Assembly (NCBI GenBank): GCA_029931535.1 | Contig: JAQPZY010001234.1 | Location: forward strand, 248,001-312,000 | DNA from: Margaritifera margaritifera | Taxonomy: Eukaryota > Mollusca > Bivalvia > Unionida > Margaritiferidae | Direction: 5' to 3' | Length of the DNA: 64,000 bases | Shown: piece by piece, positions 11,041-22,860 of the stretch | How the letters are laid out: each line of letters opens with the position of its first letter | Numbering within the stretch: the first letter of the stretch is position 1 | The notes under the pieces: generated by a model | Told to the model about the DNA's origin: nothing | The model's input: only the letters and a program-made list of their open reading frames with translations | The model's database searches: none | Position numbers and translations under genes: made by a program

Positions 11041-11475
11041 TGGGCAAATAGGATGGAGACAAGGACAAAGAGACACCTAATTACATACGTTTTTTCTAGT
11101 CTGTGTTGAAGTACACTACAGTGAGTAAGGCATGTTCGTTCTCGACTGTGAAGCTATACACTCAGTGAATTTTGATTTATTGCCTCATTGATATGCGTTT
11201 ACAGAGGTAAGTTTGTACTCGACTGTGTTGCAATACACTTAGTGACTGACTATTACCACATATTATAAGCGCGTATAGTGTGAGAGGTATGTTCGTTGTT
11301 GATCGCGTGCTCAGTGACTCACCACATAATGTCAAACTGATAAACGCAACAGAGGTAAGCTCATTTTCGACTATGCTTCAATACACTGAGTGAATCACTA
11401 CATTGTGCAGTATGTATAAACACTTGAGAGTGAGAGAGAGTACCATGGTTGAATAAAACTATAGTGATTGTCGTC
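11041..11475. other. Subterminal region of Polinton relic 1
   Basis: Imperfect repeats of about 95 bases with the words CGACTGTG, ATACACT and AGTGA(A/C)TCAC and GAGGTA(A/T)G recur between about 11100 and 11440. They look like decayed subterminal tandem repeats. No gene is seen. Confidence 0.55.
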
Positions 11476-13420
11476 ATGAACCAATCCCACCAGTCTATAA
11501 AGAAGCCAGAAATGAAGCGACGTCGACCCCGTTATGTGTCGTTCGACACAATAAGAGAAGTCTTGGCACAAATTAACCCGATAGATTTTGACGATGAGAT
11601 GATCGATCCGTATACATCGTCGTTGTCACCCTCAGCACTACCACAACCACCACCACCACCATCGCCACGTATTAGAGAATCTATATAGCCCAAGAACGAA
11701 AGTAGCTCTGTTGCCCCCGATGATTATTTTCATATTAAACATTCTAACAAATTGAATGCGGGAAAAGTTCAAACTGTAGCCTACACTTAATCGGTCAGAT
11801 TCAAGGAGTTTAATTTAGAAGTCTCAGCAGAGAAAGTGTCGCGGTTTATCACTGATTTGTCTGATTATATATTGTTTGAGTGCAAACGAAAAATGTCGGG
11901 TCGAAGATCCAAATCGCTTGCTACTTCCCATCACCCACGACAAGTTGGAACCTCCTGTCTGGATTGAATTTAGCATACCTGCTGAATTAGCATCTTCCAA
12001 GATCATCGACTCAATTCAACACGTACACCAATCCAACGACGAGTTCGATATCACCGATGGAAAAGAGACGATGTATGTGACTCACTTTTCAGTTCTTAAC
12101 ACAATATGTGTTTATCGCGTGCCATGGTGGCTGCAAGAGCTCAAGCAGAGACAACGGATACACTAGAAGAAGGCGGCTATTGGTGAGCATTAAAAAATCA
12201 CACGAATCCAAAACGATGAAATGAAGCAGAGACACTTTTGGAACAAGCTGAGATTTCAAAAAAGACCCTGTGTGTACCCCATGAGATGCAGACCATTCAA
12301 GAAGTGTTAACCCCTCGATAAACCTTAAAAGTTCACCCCATGTCATACGTGGGCATCTTATATTTCGAGGATTCAATATTCCTGACGGAAGATATATCCA
12401 CATATATCATCACCAAGATCATTTCGATGCAATTACCAAAGGATTTCTTAGATGCAGAAACTCTGGTGAAAAATGTAACATAGGCTACATCAATCGGGAG
12501 AAGCATTTACATTGTGGAGCGAGATGTTGTAACTGTTTAACTGTTGAATCATTGTCTTCTTGAGGGAAAAAAGAATCATTCCGTACTCCACACGTGGACA
12601 CAAATTTGTAAGTCAAGCTTATTATGACCGACATAGAATGAAGCAGTTCAAACAGAAGAAAAGTGCTTTTGAATTAACTGAAGTGTGTCAAAAATGTGAT
12701 CAGACTTTTCGTATCAATTCGAGAGACTTGTATATTTGTTTGGGACGGAAACAATGTCATATTTGTCATCACCTCGTCGATTTCGATCAGCAGCGTTATT
12801 TTGCGAGATACGTCAATGAGCATGGCGAAGAAATTAGCAACCGCAACACGAAAAAGAAACGAAACCATACAGGGGATTATTATTTTGCTTTGACTTTTAA
12901 AGTCCACAAAACACTGGCATTCACACTGTCGGAATTGTAGTGTGCTCCTCTGAGGACAATAAAGATATTTTATTCACCCAACACGCTTCCCAATTGTGCA
13001 AAATGGTCTTGGACTCCACCGACGACTGGAACGAAGAAGATTAGATCATTAAGGCAACTGTGATAAATATGCCGCTGAGATCGACGAAAGTCGCCCCGAA
13101 TACAACGGCGGTTTCGTGTGAAAAAGTTTGCAGAAAATGGAACCAAATTGCAACAAGCAACCATGAATGGAGCGGAGTTAAAATCATTTACATAAAAATA
13201 AGAACAGTTGAGCTTAAAGATTCCATGAGTTACTTAGCAATGCCACTGAGTAAAATGCCCAAAACTTTTGAAATGACTTAAGGAGCTAAAATATAGTTTT
13301 TGCTCATTTTTTTTTAAAACAAGCATAAGGTGCCATTTAACCTATTCTCATATCCATGAATCGATACCCGGACAAGAAACAAATTATATTGACACCCGGT
13401 GGACTTGGATATCTTGGAGG
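11476..13420 (+). pseudogene. Protein-primed DNA polymerase B remnant (Polinton relic 1)
   Basis: In Polintons this enzyme copies the element from protein-primed ends. What remains is the N-terminal half in several frames. A basic, proline-rich leader (11476-11687) is followed by the N-terminal domain with THDKLEPPVWIEF and IQHVHQSNDEFDI (11900-12090). Then come LLEQAEISKKT with YVGILYFEDS (12240-12380) and a Cys/His-rich zinc region with CRNSGEKCNIGYINREKHLHC and CQKCDQTF (12430-12930). The last part is an exonuclease-region block, DSMSYLAMPLSKMPKTF (13228-13278). The palm domain with its catalytic aspartates is not seen, so the copy is dead. The identification rests on the ordered set of these blocks as known from Polinton and adintovirus polymerases. 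Exact boundaries are uncertain. Confidence 0.82.
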
Positions 13421-13810
13421 AGTAATTATTCGTTCGCTTCTACGATGGGGGTCACAATACAACAGCAAAGACAAACAATACAAAAACAAAGAAGAGAGCC
13501 GCTGCTAGGATACACACACACAAAATCATCTCACAAGAAAACAAAGAAGACGAAGACGAAGACTAAGAAGAGAAAAACAAAAATCAGCGGAAACGTTGAC
13601 CTGCAGTTACTAAAGCAGAAATATCAGCATCCGCAAAACACGCTGGCGCCAGTAGTATCTTTGACTCCGTTTTTGATGATGCAAGCTAAACCCAATTTAA
13701 GAAAAGTGTTTCCCAATCTGTTGAAGGTGCCGCCTAAATGGACATCCTTCTCTAAACCTACGCATCCTTCTTCTCTTTCTTCATCAGGTGTGGCTGCTGC
13801 TGCTAGATGA
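13356..13810 (+). pseudogene. Basic virion-core-like protein remnant (Polinton relic 1)
   Basis: A frame starting at ATG 13356 encodes QIILTPGGLGYLGGVIIRSL and a short hydrophobic, glycine-rich head. A neighbouring frame (13445-13810) gives a strongly basic stretch of repeated K-T-K and K-R-K (about residues 27-48) and then a serine/proline-rich tail. Small basic DNA-condensing or membrane-active proteins sit at this kind of place in Polintons and adintoviruses, so a core-protein role is inferred from composition and context only. The frame change between head and basic part suggests a break. Confidence 0.45.
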
Positions 13811-15370
13811 AAGAAAAGTGTCAACCACCAAGAAATAAGTGCGAGAGAAAACATGCATAATACAATTTATAGAGGATCTCTCGAGATAAGAATTAACTCT
13901 ATTGAGTCCGTTGAAAACGCATATTTTTCTCCCCTAGTGTCCAAGGTAAAGTTCTTACGACAACAAGTGAACACGAACCCCTGTATAAAAGACTACGTTT
14001 TGATATGCGTGTATCAGTCACCTCCACAAGATGTCATCCTAATAAAAATATGAGAAATTCCATACCGCCTCGTTTAGCCAAACAGGGATGTGTTGTCGCT
14101 GTTAGCCAAAACAAATGCACCAATGCCAAAACAGAGCAATTAAAAGGTTTCCCAAAAAATCATTGATACGTTAATGTGAATGTTGTCTGAAAATGTTGAC
14201 ATGAATATTTCCTTGACAAAAACAAAAAACAGCGATTAAGAAAAACATTGTCAAATTCATCGAAACATGGTGAAAAAGAAAATTCCAGTAACCCAAATTT
14301 TAAAAAGTACTGATGGCACTGTTGTTAGCCAAAGTCGCTGTTCCCATGTTAGGAGCGGTAGCGGGTCCTCATTTTGGAAGAGTGATGAACTGTCTTTTCA
14401 AATAAAAAGACGGTTCATTCTCGAAGCACATCAATACTACAAAACTTAACTATGTCGGTCCTTTACAAGGAGTGGATGGACCTAACCACTGCTACAAACA
14501 GCGAACAGGTCTCTTTCCACCCAATCCTAACGTCAATGAGAACTGTCAGATACGTCAAGAGTTACAATCTGTGATTGATCGATCAGATTTGTCAGAAACA
14601 GAAAAATCGCAACGGTAGGGACAATCATTGCAACGTCTTCAAACATTTAACTAGAAAGCTTAAAACGAGACAACCAAACCCACTCTCAATGCCCTCAGTA
14701 ATTTGATGACCGAAATTAAGCAGCAGCCACGGAGACAACGACTGCCACTGCCGCTTCCACCGCCAGAGACATATCTTTGAAAACAATTTATCACGAAAGC
14801 ACGCGAAAGAAAGCGTTCTTAAATGTATGCAAAGGAAAGCAAGTTTGCTTTTATGTGTTCTCAAAGATGATCCGAAAATGTCCTACTACGAACAACATCA
14901 TCTCGTGTATAAAGAAACAACGATTCCCAGATCTATTGTAGTATTTACCGTAAACGATTTGAACTTTTGCAATAGCAACACTTCTCCTAAAAAATGAATG
15001 AATCTACATTGGTGATAGATTCAACGCCAAACATTTTTACAATCGACGACTGTGTTGGGAGAAAGCGAAAACACGGACAGGAAGAGTTGGGAGAAATAGA
15101 AGAGTTGGAAGATTGCCACCAGCTAAAACACCTCCGACATAGAGTTTTGCAGCGCTCACACCGATTCGACAAGAAATGAAAGTCTGGGTCAAAACTATGA
15201 TGTCGATACCCTTTCCATCAGAACCAGAAAAGAATGAATGAAGAAAGAAATGAAAAAGAACCCATCACACGTATTGGGGCTTCCTTGTTCACTCATATCC
15301 ATTGCTCGTCTGACACGAACAGCATTACAACAAAAGCAAGCATCTCAATCACAACAACCAAAGATCATCG
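13811..15370 (+). pseudogene. Unidentified coding-like segments between core-like gene and integrase (Polinton relic 1)
   Basis: Several short frames look protein-like but are not assigned. One at 13853-14050 contains GSLEIRINSIESVENAYF. One at 14331-14406 contains LAKVAVPMLGAVAGPHFGRV, a small-residue hydrophobic stretch. A frame starting near 14446 begins KLNYVGPLQGVDGPNHCY and is loosely reminiscent of the GP-x-x start of viral phospholipase-A2-like domains, although the catalytic HD motif is not seen. A frame at 14994-15179 is acidic with RKRKHGQEELGEIEELED. Their position fits the small virion or accessory genes of Polintons. Function is unknown. Confidence 0.4.
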
Positions 15371-15374
15371 GAAA

Positions 15375-16440
15375 TTGATTGACTCATTAAGCTTGGACAA
15401 ACTCTTTACCAGCATTTACTACAATCATTCACACTCCACAGGCTACGGAGCAATTCAAAGAAGTGTATCGTGCTGCAAAAGTGTACGTTTCCACGATGTA
15501 CGACGATAACTGAAGGAACAATCCATGCACACCTTATACTAACCGATTATATGCATATTTGGAAGAAAATCAGACGAGGGTAGCAGGGATACATCATCAA
15601 TGGCTAGCAGATCTTTCTCACTTAGCTTTCTGCAATCCAGGTTACAAGTATCTATTTTGTTGATGTGTTTCAAAAGTAGTTCGCGTTGTACCTTTGACAG
15701 CCAAAACAGGTTCTGAGTTACTGCAAGCTCTAAAAATCGCTTTGAAAGAAAATGATCGACATCCTCTTCGATGGCAAATGGACAAAGGCACTAAATTTCT
15801 CAATCGACAGTTCCAAGGAGAATAGAAGAAACAACACATTCTTTATTTTTCATGACCATATATCCTGAAAAGAAAGCTAAAGTGATTCAACGTTGAAAGA
15901 ACCTATGTGGAAATATTTCACACACCAGCAATTGCTAAACATAATGACTAGCTACCACGTCTTGTGAAAGCCTAGATTAAATCAAACCGTCGCAGCATCA
16001 GACGAGCACCAGAACAAGTAACAACCCAGAACGCAGTGGAAGTGTTTGCTTGTGAACCCCGATGAATCCGAGAATAAGATCATCCCAGCAGAAGTCATCG
16101 TCATCATTCTACTCTGATGCTGAAAACGGGAGATCGGGTTTGGATTAGAAAAACGAAACGCACTTTCGACAAAAGGATATTTACGCAGCTGGACAACATA
16201 GCTGTTTCGTATGACGTGACAATTCCGGGGGAGTCACCCGCCTGTCTATAAATTGGAAGATATGAACAGACAATATTTAAAAGGAAGTTTTTAATTGCAC
16301 GGGTTACTACGAGTGAACATTAAGATATAAAAGACATCATCGACCAAAGAGCACGTAAAGTGGGAATTTGTTCCATCAAAGAACTAAAATTACTTTGGCA
16401 AGTCTATCCAACAAGTTTCGATTCTTTCTTTGCAGCTTCT
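15375..16440 (+). pseudogene. Polinton rve-family integrase remnant with chromodomain (relic 1)
   Basis: Retroviral-type DDE integrases insert Polintons. Blocks appear in the expected order. The N-terminal LFTSIYYNHSHSTGYGAIQ includes the 'G-x-x-x-L-Y' zone that continues in the next frame as YRAAKVYV. The catalytic core has HHQWLADLSHLAF (first Asp) and GYKYLF, then RVVPLTAKTGSELLQAL and WQMDKGTKFLNRQFQ (second Asp). The C-terminal beta region has TGDRVWIRKTKRTFDKR and PPVYKLEDMNRQYLKGSF. A chromodomain-like WQVYPTSFDSFF closes the gene near 16430. At least four stops or frameshifts break it. Similarity to Polinton rather than Gypsy integrases is inferred from the C-terminal blocks. Confidence 0.88.
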
Positions 16441-16889
16441 TAAGTCATCGAATATAAAAAGAACAACAATTCATGAAAATGTTAAACCTCGTGTCACTCT
16501 CACCAATATCATCTTTGTAGGAGCCACAGAAATGAAAGCAGAAACACTGGGTGTGGTGTGGAGAACGTGTCCAGAAAAATCAAATCATCTTTTCCTGTCA
16601 AAGCGTCGTAATGTATTGTGTGATTAAAGCTGCTCTCGGAAAATTGAGTTTGCAGCAAACGTGGACAAATTTACCCAGCAGTTGTATTTGCTTTCTTGTT
16701 CCCTATCCATCGTTGAAATATACCGACAGAAGCAGGAACAGTAACAACGGCCACTCCAGACGCAGCAAAAACAATAACAACAACAACAAAAGTCACAGAA
16801 ACACATTGGAATATGTAACAAGTGGTCCTTTTAAATCGTGTGACTCCTGGGAGAGACGAGAACGATCGAACTAAGGAATAATCAACTCG
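16441..16889 (+). other. Unassigned segment of Polinton relic 1
   Basis: Open frames of 65 and 107 codons (16430-16627 and 16551-16874) overlap here. One contains a run of about 5 Asn with Ser/Arg. No family is recognised. A small accessory gene would fit the position between integrase and the minor virion gene. Confidence 0.35.
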
Positions 16890-17130
16890 TGTATCCCGTG
16901 TACCGAGAAGTAGGTCGACAATGAGGACATGGTTTGGGGAGTATGTTCAAATTGGTCTTTCGTACTGTCGTTCCAGTCTTGAAACCTTTTGGTGAGGACT
17001 ACATGCTTGAAACATCACGCCCTCAGAATCCTTAATAGATGTTACTGAGTGCAGGAAAAATGTGATTATCGAGACAGAAAAAATAGCTTATTCGACACTG
17101 AGAAACACATATTAATTCACATCACACACT
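16890..17130 (+). pseudogene. GHGLGS-type minor virion protein remnant (Polinton relic 1)
   Basis: The reading PVYREVGRQ, stop, then GHGLGSMFKLVFRTVVPVLK resembles the conserved N-terminus of a small Polinton/adintovirus protein. In that family an R-G-x-G-x-G-S motif precedes a hydrophobic/basic amphipathic segment. Comparable proteins are proposed to be minor virion components. One in-frame stop just before the motif and loss of frame after about 45 residues make it a pseudogene. It lies directly upstream of the F54H12.2-type gene, which is the usual neighbour. Confidence 0.65.
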
Positions 17131-17229
17131 AGTAGAAGTGGTTGCTTCATCATCCACTCAGCAGCAAGCAATAGGCAAGAATGTACACATAAAAGACATG
17201 TTCCATAACTAAATCATTAAAAAGCAAAG

Positions 17230-17940
17230 ATGATGCGCCGACAGTCTTGCAAATATTTCAAGACAGAACTCGAAGGTATGCCACCTACAATGATAACGAT
17301 GCGAGAGTACCAGTGGTCAGAATTACATTCAGTGTCGTTCATTACGTCAGACGTTAACTCCAGTCGAGTTTGAAATCTAAGAGTTAACCGAAGAATACTA
17401 CGATCTGAATAGCAATTGCCTGTATCTCAAAGTGAAATTGTTCAAAAACGACAATCCTAATCCAGACCAAATTGCCAGAGTGAACAATCCTATTCATTAT
17501 GTGTTCAGTTACGTGGATTTTGTTCATGAAGAACAAATTAGTGAATAGTAGCATGATCACATAACCCTACCGTATCTACCTAGGAAATCTACTCGCTTCC
17601 GAAAACAAATAAACACACACAGTCATCGAAATGCTTGTAATCAGTCAGACTCTAACTTGAAACAATGCCAGGTATCCCATACGACGAGTAGAAAGTCCAA
17701 ATTGTTCCCCAGATCGAGATTATGTGTTCCAGGATCATGGTCACCGAGGTATTTTCATTGGCATAGTCAGTCATACCGCCCTCAGCAGAGATATTCATCA
17801 AAATCCGTTCTAGCTTCATCGCTACCACGTTTGCATGATACAAGTCACTCGGCACGGACAGACGTTGTGTCTATCCTTCGACAACACGGTCAACGTAATC
17901 TTCTTTGCGGAATTTGACAATACTTATGAAATCCACTGAA
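17230..17940 (+). pseudogene. F54H12.2-type Polinton capsid protein remnant (relic 1)
   Basis: This family is a Polinton jelly-roll capsid component, commonly labelled 'uncharacterized protein F54H12.2-like' in animal genomes. The N-terminal frame gives SELHSVSFITSD from 17320. Then comes a well-preserved block with EEYYDLNSNCLYLKVKLF and VNNPIHYVFSYVDFVHEEQI (17380-17549), matching the 'D-Y-x-D-L ... L-y-v-x-a-k-i-x-k ... v-N-n-x-l-h-S-l-F-s-x-V-D' pattern. YRIYLGNLLAS follows. Near the C-terminus QTLCLSFDNTVNVIFFAEFD (17860-17919) fits the final beta strands. Stops and frameshifts lie between blocks. Whether it should be called minor or major capsid protein is not decided here. Confidence 0.8.
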
Positions 17941-19002
17941 AGAGGTGACCATATATTTCCAAAATGTCTGCTCATAGGAAACGTGAACATGGAAATGGAC
18001 GATCAAGAGGAGCAGCCATAGCAGACGCCACAAAGTCAAAATGCGAAAGAAGAAGGAAGTCGATAATCTCAGTCAAGTACAATATAAATGTTTGATGATG
18101 ACCTAAGAAGAAAAGTTGCAGTATTATCTGGAGGAAACTTGGACCCTAATCCAAGAAGTTAAAATCTTGAACGAGTGGTATAAAGACTTGGTACAACACA
18201 CTAAACCCGCATTGACTGCTGCAGAGAAGAAACGCATTTAAGCTCTCATGCATCGGAACACTAAACCTTCCCACTCATCTACATACCTCACCGACCAGTT
18301 TTGAAGAAAAAGTCAAGTTTGAAATCATCGTCTATCCTTACCTATGAAGTATGTTGGTCTAGGAATTAACAGCTTATAGCTTCATTACGTCCTCACACAC
18401 ATTTCGTACAAGACACCATAGAATCTAGTGATCCGCGCCAAAAATGAACTCCCTCAAGTACGTTCGAGCTTATGCGATTAACACAGACGTCAGTAATCGA
18501 CCATGACCATACTGGGTTTTTGTTTACTTTCTCGAGGATCACGATGTGGAATATTTTGATGATAAAAACGATGATAAAACAAAATTCTGTATGCGTGATC
18601 ATTATAGTTATCTCTTGTTTTAGGTCCAAAATGTTGTTTATGTTGATGACAAGACGAAACCGTCATGGACCATTGGAACCCAGGTCTCACTAACCGAGGT
18701 TGTCAACCCTGTACGTATCTTCACTATTATTTTGTTTTATGGTATTGTACATTGTATCTGGGTTCATATTTACCCCATTTAGAGAATTTAGGCATTGTAC
18801 ATAAAGACGAGAGACTGCCCTACTTTTAAATCTTCATGATTGATTAATGAGTAAGTTAGTTAGGTTAGGTTAGTAATTAAGTGTTTTGAGCGGGGCATAT
18901 TAAAGTACTGATATGAAAACAAAAATTATTTTTGCCATTATTATTTACACTTTTGTTTCTCTGTCTCTCTTTCATTTTCTCTCAATCTATCAGTCTCTCT
19001 TA

Positions 19003-19049
<47 letters not shown>

Positions 19050-19269
19050 CGTGTGTGTATGTGTGTGTGAAAAAATACCTCACTCCCTTGTTAATTGGAC
19101 TTTAAGCGTGGGTGTTGGATTGTAAGAGAAAGGGTGTTAGTGACCATATCCTATCCTCATTATCCACTCTGAGTTTCTTTGCCAGAGTGTGTGTTGGTGT
19201 TGGATTGTAAGAATAAATCATTATCTGTAAATAGGTGTATCTGTTTCCGTCTCTCTATCCACTCCTATT
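17941..19269. other. 3' interior of Polinton relic 1; small coding-like frames, then AT-rich DNA
   Basis: A short frame begins at ATG 17964 (MSAHRKREHGNGRSRGAAI). A second gives WTLIQEVKILNEWYKDLVQH and ends near 18240. Neither is recognised. From 18700 onwards the sequence is AT-rich with GTTAGGTTAGG words near 18860 and a (TA)n run at about 19005-19046. Confidence 0.45.
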
Positions 19270-19881
19270 AAAATTTCGATAGCGGATTATACCGACCCTA
19301 ATATTATAGGGATATACCGGGCTAATGCTTTCTGAAATTCCGTAGAGGGCTATAACGGTTCCAGTAGGTTTAACTCCCGTAGATGGCTACACAAGGCGCC
19401 AGCATGTTAGATTCCTGTAAAGGGCTATACCTGCCGACATTTACCGTGATGCTATATGCCCTAGAGGACTATAATGACATCCAAAATTCTAAATTTCCCT
19501 TGAGGGTGATATCCGCCTTAATTTGCTGTAATGTTAAACTCCCGTAGACATCTGTAATGTTAAATTTCCATAGACCCATACAGTGGCTCACAATGTCAAA
19601 TTTCAATAGACCCCATACCACCCCACATTTTAAATTTCCATAGACTTCCATTGTGGCCCATAATGTTAAATTTCCACACACACACCCCATACCGGCATAA
19701 ATTCCCCATATCTGTTCATAATGTTAATTCCCATTAACCCCAGTGTCCCAAATGCCAATGTTAAATTTACATTCCCCCATAGTCTCCCATCCATCTTAAA
19801 TGTCCCTCTCCCCCACCCCAGTATATTGGCTCTTTGTCCAATTTATTTCCGATAGGTCCCCATAACGGCCCTTATAGTACT
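19270..19881 (-). repeat. Right terminal inverted repeat of Polinton relic 1
   Basis: This C/A-rich region is the inverted counterpart of 10479-11040. Its subrepeats include CCGTAGAGGGCTATA, GTTTAACTCCCGTAGA and AATGTTAAATTTCCATAGAC, spaced about 50 bases apart. It ends GGCCCTTATAGTACT at 19867-19881. Confidence 0.85.
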
Positions 19882-20697
19882 CATATTATTATATTTAAGA
19901 AAACTATTTTTTGCTTAAATCTTGAATCATTCTTTTTTTCTCAAACGATTCATGGACTATGTGCTATCATGCCATTCAATATAACAAATCAAAAACTGTG
20001 TTATCTTCACAAAACATACAAGTTTTTTTTTGTTTTAAAAATTGAAATAATTAATTTTAAATCGTTAATATCTATCATTATTATTCTAGTTACGAATATA
20101 GACTGATCAGAATTAGATATCATGTACCTGGAGAGCAATAGTGTCTTAATATCTGGTTGACCATATTCGGATTTACATGTGGATTCCTACTCATTCAAAC
20201 ATCACTCAACATCAAATATTCTAATTATCATGCTGTAATAGCCTGATGGAGGGTAATTGAAAATGATGTCACTTCATTATTTTCTGCCGTGTGGGGAATT
20301 TGTTTTTCTTTGAGAACACGCTCCTGCTAGTACCCCTCAAACAACATCACTGTTGAAATTGTCACCCATAAACCTGTTCGACAGAGCTGAAGCGTGTCGG
20401 GAGGAATATCGAGAAAGTGTTAACTATCTTTGCCTCTTAAATGAACCTGCGTCAGCATAGTTGCTTTAATTAAAATGGAATTGCATATACGACGACTATA
20501 AGAAACTTCAATAATTTTAAGATGTATGAAACAAGAACTCGCCAAATCAGGGGCATGTATTCTTCTCAGGTAGAATTATGAATACGATTTTTGGAGAAAG
20601 AAGTATCAATTCTTTCACTTATTTTGGAAATATAGTCAGATATGGTAAAGAAAATCCCAGTTAAAATTCAACATATCCGGTTATTACAAGGCCTCAA
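19882..20697. other. Nothing recognised
   Basis: AT-rich flank of the Polinton. No coding-like frame or repeat was found. Confidence 0.5.
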
Positions 20698-20785
20698 AGG
20701 GTGTGTTAATGAATTGGCATACAAAGGGTGTGGAATGAATTGGCATACAAAGGGTGTGGAATGAATTGGCATACAAAAGGTATAC
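20698..20785. repeat. 26-bp tandem repeat, about 3.3 copies
   Basis: GTGTGGAATGAATTGGCATA followed by CAAAGG repeats three times, with the first and last copies diverged. Confidence 0.93.
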
Positions 20786-21315
<530 letters not shown>

Positions 21316-21539
21316 GCGGGGGAGAAAAATACACAGTTATTTAAGTGTTATCATTCAAGGTATTAATCAGATATATCCACATACTGGGTTTGATAAAGAT
21401 CCACTAATACTTGTTTGTGTTATCGTGTCCACAACTCAGTTAAGCCAAACACTCGAGGCAAGACATTTGACCATAATATCAATGTCAGAGTGCTGACTAG
21501 CAACTTTTTGAATTCAAATGCAACTAAATGCAAAGTTTG

Positions 21540-22680
21540 ATCAACATTCGCTTACATGTGTACAAGTCACTGTGTTCGACTTGATTCCAAGGTCAATAAG
21601 GTCTATTTTGGACCAATTACACATGTATGAGAAGTGTTTTAATGAAAGTCCAATGTCGATAAGACCATCACTAAAGTAGGAGTATTTATACCAAGATTTT
21701 CAAGATGATCACCACTGATCAACATCCGTTTTATTTAGGACCAACTATATATCATAATAAGTCTTTCCGTGAGAATGCCATGTATACAGAACCATCTAAT
21801 AGCTACAACCAGATTTTCAACATAGCTACCATGGCGGCCATATAGCTGGATTGATCGGCACCATTTTCATACTACATATCATAAGAATTCTTTTAGTGAA
21901 ACTCCATGTCACTACCTCTATCAATTCTGATGGAGTAGCGAAAACAAGAGCCTCAAAGTAATCATTAAATTGGAGGTCTGATTTGCAGAATTTTTATTTA
22001 GAACCAACTAAACATTATAAGAAGTCTTTTTAGTGAAAACCCAATATGTTATAGCAATCCATTCAGGAGGAGTATCATTATTAAGACTTTAAAGATGGCT
22101 GCTATGTCGGCCATATTGGGTGTCAAATCGGTACCTTTTGCATTTCGAACCAACCGCGACATCGCAGGAAGTCTTACATTGAAAACTCCATGTCGATATA
22201 AACATCCACTCAGGAAGAGTAGCGATAAAAAAATTTCAAGCTGGTCGCCGTGGTGGCCATATTGGATGTCCTAGGGTCACTATTGTCATTTAGGACCAGC
22301 GAGACACCATACGAATTATTTTTAATGAAAATCCCATGTCAATATGGCCATCCATCAAAGAGGGGTGTCAATAACAAGATCTACAAGATGGCTGCCATAG
22401 CGGCCATATTTGATGTTAAATCAACACCACTTTTATTTAGGCCCAACTAGACATCAAAAGAAGTAATTTGGTGAAAACCGCGTGCCAATATATCTGTCAG
22501 TTCTGGATGACAAGCGAAAACAATATTTGCAAGAAGGATGTAATGGCGATCATATTGGATATCCAAGTGACACCATTTTAATTTTAGACCAATTAGACAT
22601 TGGGATGAATGTGTGCGTACACTTTTGTGGCAATGCTGGAAGTAGTTTAGGAGTAGTAGTTGTAACAAACGTGTGCTAAC
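21540..22680. repeat. Degenerate ~148-bp tandem repeat, about 7 units
   Basis: The words GGACCAACTAGACATCAT, AAGTCTTTT, AAAACTCCATGTC, CATCCA, AGGAGTA and AAGATGGC...GGCCATATTGGATGTC recur in fixed order. GGCCATAT or its variants lie at about 21837, 22107, 22254, 22404 and 22549, giving a spacing of 145-150. Most units carry an imperfect GGC(C/T)GCC...GGCGGCC palindrome. Copies are strongly diverged, so the array is old. Confidence 0.85.
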
Positions 22681-22760
22681 GGACAGACGACGAACGGACT
22701 GGAGAGAGACGACGGCCTACGGACAACAGGCCATCGCATACTCTCTTCTGGTCTATAACT
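22681..22760. repeat. GACGGAC/ACGACGG-rich end of the ~148-bp repeat element
   Basis: The segment ACGGACAGACGACGAACGG and the following GACGACGGCCTACGGACAAC form an unusual CpG-rich patch directly after the last 148-bp unit. It ends in TCTTCTGGTCTATAACTAG. Such GACGGACGACGG tails are known to me at the ends of interspersed repeats in marine invertebrates, so it probably marks the 3' end of a mobile element (inference). Confidence 0.55.
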
Positions 22761-22782
22761 AGAACCAGTCAGAACAGCACTA

Positions 22783-22860
22783 CACTACTACTACTACTAC
22801 TATTACTACATATTTTCGTCATCATCATCATCAGCAGCAGCAGCAGGAGCATACTTTTAG
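22783..22860. repeat. (ACT)n, (ATC)n and (AGC)n triplet runs
   Basis: Short ACTACT, CATCAT and CAGCAG runs adjoin each other. Confidence 0.85.

Larger units (their letters stand above)
10479..19881 (+). mobile_element. Decayed Polinton/Maverick element, relic 1 (about 9.4 kb)
   Basis: The element is defined by inverted terminal regions (10479-11040 and 19270-19881) and by broken copies of Polinton hallmark genes between them, all on +. In order these are protein-primed DNA polymerase B, a basic core-like protein, rve integrase with chromodomain, a GHGLGS-type minor virion protein and an F54H12.2-type capsid protein. The termini read AGTAGTATAAGGGGCC on the left and, on the complementary strand, AGTACTATAAGGGCC on the right, which fits the AG...CT ends known for Polintons. 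Possible 6-bp target duplications (CACATA and CATATT) match only 4 of 6, so they are unproven. Full elements are usually 15-20 kb. The polymerase domain, ATPase, protease and major capsid gene are not seen, so deletions are likely. Confidence 0.9.

Noticed and set aside
14446..14590. Phospholipase-A2-like virion domain in Polinton relic 1
   Set aside because: Only a short NYVGP start resembles the family; the catalytic His-Asp motif is absent.
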